Of a DNA stretch of 19,511 nt, positions 15,054 to 19,511 are shown piece after piece. A program made the translations under genes and the position numbers. The stretch's first letter is position 1. The number at the start of each line of letters is the position of its first letter. The stretch spans positions 1-19,511 of the forward strand of contig JAFUWR010000390.1 of NCBI GenBank assembly GCA_017471125.1, in the 5' to 3' direction. Below the pieces are notes generated by a model, which worked only from the letters and a program-made list of their open reading frames with translations, made no database searches and was not told the DNA's origin. This DNA is from Clostridia bacterium (lineage in GTDB: Bacteria > Bacillota > Clostridia > Christensenellales > Aristaeellaceae).

Positions 15054-16304
15054 ATGCAGGAACGCATCGAATTCACCCGCGAGATGAAGCGGGACTACAC
15101 CATACTGATCCCGAACATGCTGCCGCTGCACCTGCGGTTCGTGCGGGACGTGTTCGGGCTGCACGGCTACCGCATGGAGCTGCTGGACAACGACGGGCCG
15201 GGCGTGGTGGCGGCGGGCTTGAAGTACGTCCACAACGACACCTGCTACCCGGCGCTGTTGTGCATCGGCCAGTTCATCGACGCGCTGCAAAGCGGGAAGT
15301 ACGACCTCGACAAGACCGCGCTGATCATCACCCAGACCGGCGGCGGCTGCCGCGCGTCCAACTACATCCACCTGCTCAGAAAGGCGCTCCAGCGGGCGGG
15401 CATGGGCCAGATCCCGGTGATCTCATTGAACCCTGCGGGGCTCGAGAAGAACAGCGGCTTCCAGCTCACGCCGACGCTCCTGTTGCAGGCGCTGTTCGCG
15501 ATACTGTACGCGGACGTGCTGATGTGCCTGAAAAACCAGGTGGAGCCCTACGAGAACGAGAAGGGCGCGTGCGCGAAGCTGGTGGACGCCTGGGCCGAAC
15601 GGCTGACCGAGCAGTTCCGCAGGCATCCCCGGGCCGCGGCGCTGGGCTTTCGGAAGAACCTTAAGCAGATCGCGCGGGACTTCGATTCCGTGCCCTACAC
15701 GCCCCAGGACAAGGTGAAGGTGGGCATCGTCGGGGAGATCTATGTGAAGTACTCCGACACCGCCAACAACCACCTCGAAAAGTTCCTGCTGGAACAGGGC
15801 TGCGAGGTCAACGTGCCGGGGCTGATGGGCTTTTTGTTGAACGCGCTGGACCACAACATCGACGACGTGGACCTGTACGGCGGCAACCGCTTTACCCAGG
15901 GCCTGTGCAAGCTGGCCATGCGCTGGGTGGGCCACATCGAGGCCGTCATCTCCAGGGCCGTCCGCCAGAACAGCCGCCTGGATCCCCCCACCCCCTACAA
16001 GACCACCCGGCAGGAGCTGGACGGCGTGCTGGGCGTGGGCTGCAAGATGGGCGAGGGCTGGCTGCTCACCGCCGAGATGTGCGAGCTCATCCACTCCGGC
16101 GTGCCCAACATCGTCTGCGTCCAGCCCTTCGGCTGCCTGCCCAACCACATCGCCGGCAAGGGCACCATCCGCGCCCTGCGCGAGAAGTTCCCCGAGGCCA
16201 ACATCGTCCCCATCGACTATGACCCCGGCGCCACCCGCGTCAACCAGGAGAATCGGCTCAAGCTGATGCTCTCCGTGGCCAGGGAGGCCAAGAAGGCGGG
16301 GTAA
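15054..16304 (+). CDS. 2-hydroxyacyl-CoA dehydratase (HgdB)-like partner of the activase
   Basis: The protein has 416 residues and belongs to the acyl-CoA dehydratase activase-related family, often fused to the C-terminus of the double activase in other Clostridia but separate here. Likely Fe-S ligands are the conserved Cys in HNDTCYPALLC (Cys64, 70), TGGGCRASNY (Cys99) and VQPFGCLPNHI (Cys361), with GCKMGEGWL (Cys330) nearby. It begins MQERIEFTREMKRDYTILIP. The ATG at 15054 has GAGG (15043-15046) 7 nt upstream, leaving a 17-nt gap after the activase stop; an ATG at 15033 overlapping that stop in ATGA form is possible but its ribosome site is too close. Translation is probably coupled. By family it should accept electrons from the activase and hold a cluster active on an unknown substrate; there is no CoA-transferase or dehydratase pathway nearby. 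Confidence 0.88.
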   Translation: MQERIEFTREMKRDYTILIPNMLPLHLRFVRDVFGLHGYRMELLDNDGPGVVAAGLKYVHNDTCYPALLCIGQFIDALQSGKYDLDKTALIITQTGGGCRASNYIHLLRKALQRAGMGQIPVISLNPAGLEKNSGFQLTPTLLLQALFAILYADVLMCLKNQVEPYENEKGACAKLVDAWAERLTEQFRRHPRAAALGFRKNLKQIARDFDSVPYTPQDKVKVGIVGEIYVKYSDTANNHLEKFLLEQGCEVNVPGLMGFLLNALDHNIDDVDLYGGNRFTQGLCKLAMRWVGHIEAVISRAVRQNSRLDPPTPYKTTRQELDGVLGVGCKMGEGWLLTAEMCELIHSGVPNIVCVQPFGCLPNHIAGKGTIRALREKFPEANIVPIDYDPGATRVNQENRLKLMLSVAREAKKAG

Positions 16305-16378
16305 GGTACGCTGATTAGCGCGTTAGAATCGAGAGTGGAGAGTGAAGAGTGGAGAGTGGAGATGCGGTTCAAATCCCT

Positions 16379-16422
16379 GCGGGATTTGTTATAATTAAAA
16401 AAGTCCGAAGGATCTCCACCAA
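16379..16422 (+). repeat. Direct repeat copy A (44 bp)
   Basis: This is the first copy of a 44-bp unit containing GCGGGATTTGTTATAA and CCGAAGGAT. It matches copy B at 39 of 44 positions without gaps, with starts 102 bp apart. It overlaps the 3' half of a perfect AAATCCC-TGC-GGGATTT hairpin. Confidence 0.9.
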
Positions 16423-16480
16423 GATGATGGAAGACCGGGCGATGAGGGCAAGCGCTTCGCACGGTTGTGCCCCTACGAGT

Positions 16481-16524
16481 GCGGGATTTGTTATAAAAAA
16501 AGAAATCCGAAGGATTTCCACCAA
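16481..16524 (+). repeat. Direct repeat copy B (44 bp)
   Basis: This is the second copy of the 44-bp unit. Its 3' part forms a perfect 7-bp hairpin with a GAA loop (16502-16518). Between the copies lies a segment ending in GCCCCTACGAG, sharing the octamer GCCCCTAC with the other intergenic repeat at about 11949-11956. Confidence 0.9.
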
Positions 16525-16556
16525 AACTCCACTCTTAACTCTCAACTCTCCACTCT

Positions 16557-16602
16557 AAAAACGACCTCACCGCGCCGAACGGGGCGCGGTGAGGTCGTTT
16601 TT
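16557..16602. terminator. Strong bidirectional intrinsic terminator
   Basis: A 16-bp perfect GC-rich stem (16561-16576 with 16583-16598), extended by an A-tract on one side and a T-tract on the other, has a GAACGG loop. Seven T follow on the plus strand (16598-16604) and five T follow on the minus strand. The valS stop codon overlaps the T-tract. It separates the activase operon from valS. Confidence 0.95.
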
Positions 16603-19329
16603 TTACCGGAGGCTCTCCATCTCCGCGATGCGGGCCTTGAGCTTTTCGAGCAGGCCGCGGTTGGTGGCGAGCTTTTCGCGCTCGGACTCCACCAGTGCGG
16701 CGGGGGCCTTATTGACGAAGCCGGGATTGCCGAGCATCTTTTCCGCCCGGGCGATCTCCCCCTCCAGGCCCTTGAGGTCCTTGGCGAGGCGCTTCAATTC
16801 CTTGTCCACGTCCACCAGCTCGCCCAGCGGCATGAACAGCTCGCAGGCCTCGGTGACAGCGGAGGCGGACTTCTCGGGGTTGGCGGCGGCGGCGTCCAGC
16901 AGCTCCACGGCGCTGGCGTTGGCCAGGCGCTTGAAGAGGCCCTCGGCGGAGGCCAGCGCGTCGGCCCAGCCCGCGTGGGGCTTGAGCATCAGCGTGGCCC
17001 TGCGGCCGGCCTGCACGTTCATCTCCACGCGCAGGTTGCGGACGGCGCGGATGACCTCCATGATGCCCTCCATCTGTGCGGCCTCGGCGGGGAAGTCGTA
17101 CTCGGCGCGGCACTGGGGCCAGGCCGCCTCGATCAGCATGCCCTCGACGTTGGGCAGGTAGCCGTAGACCTCCTCGGTGATGAACGGCATGTAGGGGTGC
17201 AGCAGCTTGAGCATGCCGGTGAGCACGTACAGCAGCACCTCCTGGGTGGTGGACTTCACGTCCCCCTCCTCGGCGTAGAGGCCCTGCTTGGCCATCTCGA
17301 TGTACCAGTCGCAGAAGGTGGACCACACGAAGTCGTACAGCTTGGTGGCGGCGAGGCCCAGGTCGTAGCCCTCGAGGTTGTCGGTGATGCCGCGCACGGC
17401 CTCCTGGTACCTGGTCAGTATCCACTTGTCGGCCAGGGACAGCTTGTTGACGTCGATGCCCTTCGGCTCAAAGTCCTGGAGGTTCATCAGCACGAACCGG
17501 CTGGCGTTCCAGATCTTGTTGGCGAAGTTGCGGAAGGACTCCAGCTTTTCGTCGGACATGCGGATGTCGCTGCCGGGAGCCACGCCCATCACCAGCGAGA
17601 AGCGCAGGGCGTCGGTGCCGTACTTGTCGATGACCTCGATGGGGTCGATGCCGTTGCCCAGGGACTTGGACATCTTGCGGCCCAGCGCGTCGCGCACGAT
17701 GCCGTGCATCAGCGCCACCTCGAAGGGGCTCTCGCCGGTCTGCTCGATGCCGGAGAACACCATGCGGGCCAGCCAGAAGAAGATGATGTCGTAGCCGCAG
17801 GACAGCACGGTGTTGGGATAGTAATACTTGAAGTCGTCGGTGTCGTCCGGCCAGCCCAGCGTGGAGAAGGGCCACAGCGCGGAGGAGAACCAGGTGTCCA
17901 GCACGTCCTCGTCCTGGTGGACGGGCTTGCCGCACTTCGGGCAGGTGGTGATGTCCTCGCGGGTGACGAAGGTCTCGCCGCAGTCGTCGCAGTAGAACGC
18001 CGGGATGCGGTGGCCCCACCAGAGCTGGCGGCTGATGCACCAGTCGCGGGTGTTCTCCATCCAGTGCAGGTAGGTCTTTTCAAAGCGCTCGGGGATGAAG
18101 CGCAGCTTCTTGTCGTAGACCACCTGGCAGGCGGGCTCGGCCAGGGGCTTCATCTTCACGAACCACTGGCGGGAGACCATCGGCTCCACGGTGGTGTGGC
18201 AGCGGTAGCAGGTGCCCACCTCGTGGGTCAGCGGCTCCACGGACTTGAGCAGGTTGAGCGCCGTCAGGTCCTCGACGATGGCCTTGCGGGCCTCGGCGGT
18301 GGTCATCCCGGCGTACTTGCCGCAGTCCAGCACCTCGGGCTCGTCCTTGCTGGCCCGGCCGGAGGCGATCAGCTCCGCGGCCTCGGCGGCCTCCTTCGCG
18401 CCGGTCATGTGGCCGTCGTAGGTGAACACGCGCACCATCGGCAGGTCGTGGCGCTTGCCGACCTCGAAGTCGTTGGGGTCGTGGGCGGGGGTGATCTTCA
18501 CGACGCCGGTGCCCTTCTCCATGTCGGCGTGCTCGTCGCAGACGATGGGTATCTCCTTGTTCACCAGCGGCAGCATCACGTGGCAGCCGTGCAGGTGCTT
18601 GTAGCGCTCGTCCTCCGGGTTGATGGCCACGGCGGTGTCGCCCAGCATGGTCTCGGGACGGGTGGTGGCCAGCTCCAGCAGCTCGCCGGTCTCCTTCACG
18701 GGATAGAGGATGTGCCAGAAGTGACCGTTCTGGGTCTCGTACTCCACCTCGGCGTCGGACAGCGAGGTCTGGCAGCAGGGGCACCAGTTGATCATGCGGC
18801 TGCCGCGATAGATCAGGTCCTTTTCGTACAGGCGCACGAAGGTCTCCCGCACGGCGCGGGACAGGCCCTCGTCCATGGTGAAGCGCTCGCGGCTCCAGTC
18901 GCAGGACACGCCCAGCTTGCGGAGCTGGCGCACGATGCGGCCGCCGTACTCCTTCTTCCACTCCCAGGTGCGCTCCAGGAACTTCTCGCGGCCGATCATG
19001 GCCTTGGTCAGCCCCTCCTTGCGCAGGGCGTCCACCACCTTCACCTCGGTGGCGATGGCGGCGTGATCGGTGCCCGGCACCCACAGGGTCGGGTCGCCCT
19101 TCATGCGGTGGTAGCGGATCAGCACGTCCTGGGGCATCTCGTCCAGGGCGTGGCCGATGTGCAGCTGTCCCGTGATGTTCGGCGGCGGCATGACGATCAC
19201 GAAGGGCTTTTTGCTCTCGTCCTTCTTCGGCTGGAACGCGCCGGACCGCTCCCACATGTCATAGATGCGCCCCTCCACCTGGCTGGGCTGCCACACCTTT
19301 TCCATCGTGAATTCCTTTTTGACTTCCAT
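16603..19329 (-). CDS. valS: Valine--tRNA ligase
   Basis: This 908-residue class I aminoacyl-tRNA synthetase charges tRNA-Val with valine in the cytoplasm; the length is normal. The HIGH motif is in PPPNITGQLHIGHAL (48-62) and the KMSKS motif in GRKMSKSLGNG (550-560). The editing domain is marked by ATTRPETMLGDTAVAI (221-236) and GTGVVKITPAHDPNDFEVG (273-291), and a zinc knuckle by Cys447, 450, 463 and 466. The C-terminus (about 840-908) is the expected coiled-coil arm, ending in KLKARIAEMESLR. Two starts are plausible: ATG 19329 has AGGGGG 8 nt upstream, and ATG 19305 (MEKVWQPSQVEG) has AAAGGA at similar spacing and matches the usual N-terminus. Only 18 nt separate the longer form from the upstream gene, leaving no room for a T-box leader immediately before valS. 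Confidence 0.97.
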   Translation of the reverse strand: MEVKKEFTMEKVWQPSQVEGRIYDMWERSGAFQPKKDESKKPFVIVMPPPNITGQLHIGHALDEMPQDVLIRYHRMKGDPTLWVPGTDHAAIATEVKVVDALRKEGLTKAMIGREKFLERTWEWKKEYGGRIVRQLRKLGVSCDWSRERFTMDEGLSRAVRETFVRLYEKDLIYRGSRMINWCPCCQTSLSDAEVEYETQNGHFWHILYPVKETGELLELATTRPETMLGDTAVAINPEDERYKHLHGCHVMLPLVNKEIPIVCDEHADMEKGTGVVKITPAHDPNDFEVGKRHDLPMVRVFTYDGHMTGAKEAAEAAELIASGRASKDEPEVLDCGKYAGMTTAEARKAIVEDLTALNLLKSVEPLTHEVGTCYRCHTTVEPMVSRQWFVKMKPLAEPACQVVYDKKLRFIPERFEKTYLHWMENTRDWCISRQLWWGHRIPAFYCDDCGETFVTREDITTCPKCGKPVHQDEDVLDTWFSSALWPFSTLGWPDDTDDFKYYYPNTVLSCGYDIIFFWLARMVFSGIEQTGESPFEVALMHGIVRDALGRKMSKSLGNGIDPIEVIDKYGTDALRFSLVMGVAPGSDIRMSDEKLESFRNFANKIWNASRFVLMNLQDFEPKGIDVNKLSLADKWILTRYQEAVRGITDNLEGYDLGLAATKLYDFVWSTFCDWYIEMAKQGLYAEEGDVKSTTQEVLLYVLTGMLKLLHPYMPFITEEVYGYLPNVEGMLIEAAWPQCRAEYDFPAEAAQMEGIMEVIRAVRNLRVEMNVQAGRRATLMLKPHAGWADALASAEGLFKRLANASAVELLDAAAANPEKSASAVTEACELFMPLGELVDVDKELKRLAKDLKGLEGEIARAEKMLGNPGFVNKAPAALVESEREKLATNRGLLEKLKARIAEMESLR

Positions 19330-19347
19330 TCGTATATCCCCCTTGCA

Positions 19348-19511
19348 TTATATACAAATAATCAAGATCGCCCCGATGCCGCACACCAGCAGGCTGACCA
19401 GCTTCAAAGCCTTTTGCCGGGATTCGCTGTCCCGGGCGATCCGCCGATTCAGGAGCGATACGGCAAGACCCGCGACCATGACCGCCAGTCCCGCCCGGTT
19501 CAGCCCGCTGA
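19348..19511 (-). CDS. 3' end of a small membrane protein gene, truncated by window edge
   Basis: The minus strand has an open frame from the right edge to a TAA at 19348-19350, giving at least 54 residues. Two hydrophobic stretches (one around LAVMVAGLAVSLL, one around LVSLLVCGIGAILIICI) are separated by a charged loop rich in Arg and Lys (NRRIARDSESRQKALK), as in a small two-span membrane protein with the loop inside. I cannot name a family. Its stop lies 18 nt upstream of valS, so co-transcription is likely. The true start is outside the window or, less likely, the ATG at 19479, which has no good ribosome site. Confidence 0.55.
   Translation of the reverse strand, partial: SGLNRAGLAVMVAGLAVSLLNRRIARDSESRQKALKLVSLLVCGIGAILIICI

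Larger units (their letters stand above)
16331..16558. repeat. Intergenic repeat element with imperfect terminal inverted repeats
   Basis: This stretch, between the dehydratase-like gene and the terminator, carries no convincing gene. Its left end is a heptad tract (GAGAGTG, GAGAGTG, AAGAGTG, GAGAGTG at 16331-16358) and its right end (16527-16556) is the same kind of tract inverted. Aligned as terminal repeats, 16333-16362 and the reverse complement of 16527-16556 agree at about 26 of 30 positions. The interior has a 44-bp direct repeat and two small perfect hairpins (16371-16387 and 16502-16518). No target duplication or transposase is visible. It looks like a non-autonomous MITE- or REP-like element, but this is inference. 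Confidence 0.7.

Noticed and set aside
16349..16558. Small open frame of 69 codons in the intergenic element
   Set aside because: It reads through the two direct repeats and the heptad tract and has no ribosome site; the coding appearance comes from repeat copies.
19347..19352. TATAAT as a dedicated valS promoter
   Set aside because: The hexamer is a perfect -10, but no -35 or extended -10 is found at the right distance, and it overlaps the stop codon of the upstream open frame. It remains possible but is not supported enough to list.

Overview
The window is about 19.5 kb of GC-rich, gene-dense DNA. Codons are strongly GC-biased at the third position, Shine-Dalgarno sites are AGGAGG-like, and promoters are sigma-70-like. 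The gene types (single-chain PurL, a large double-ASKHA 2-hydroxyacyl-CoA dehydratase activase, a CapA-like anchored protein) suggest an anaerobic, high-GC Firmicute such as an uncultured gut Clostridia/Christensenellales lineage. That placement is an inference from gene content and style; no marker RNA gene is present.

Layout. (1) 1-2431, plus strand: the C-terminal two thirds of purL, entering from the left. (2) 2493-6008, minus strand: a 1171-residue membrane-anchored protein of unknown function with an Asp/Tyr-rich N-terminal tract, two hydrophobic segments and thirteen Cys/His repeats that look like small zinc-binding modules. (3) 6009-6316: an AT-rich divergent promoter region. (4) 6317-8699, plus strand: an anchored, catalytically eroded CapA-like protein, then mutY. 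(5) 11193-8718, minus strand: a tight three-gene unit of a small secreted protein, an Ldh_2-family oxidoreductase and a NudC-type Nudix hydrolase with a TTG start. (6) 11326-11877, plus strand: a YfcE-type phosphodiesterase. (7) 11878-12126: a hairpin, a heptanucleotide tandem repeat, and a -10 box bracketed by an 11-bp inverted repeat. (8) 12127-16304, plus strand: a two-gene unit of a double ASKHA activase fused to a Cys-rich DUF2229-like region and a separate HgdB-like dehydratase-family partner. (9) 16331-16558: an intergenic repeat element with imperfect terminal inverted repeats and a 44-bp internal direct repeat. (10) 16603-19329, minus strand: valS, preceded by the 3' end of a small membrane-protein gene leaving the window on the right.

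Working together. The purine synthesis, base-excision repair and tRNA-charging genes are ordinary housekeeping. Two parts are less well understood. The first is the Cys/His repeat protein, which is divergent from a CapA-like protein; both look membrane-anchored with low-complexity stalks and may be co-regulated envelope proteins. The second is the activase/dehydratase-like pair, which by family should be an ATP-driven low-potential electron-transfer system built around Fe-S clusters and whose substrate cannot be read from the context. Each convergent gene junction carries a strong hairpin.
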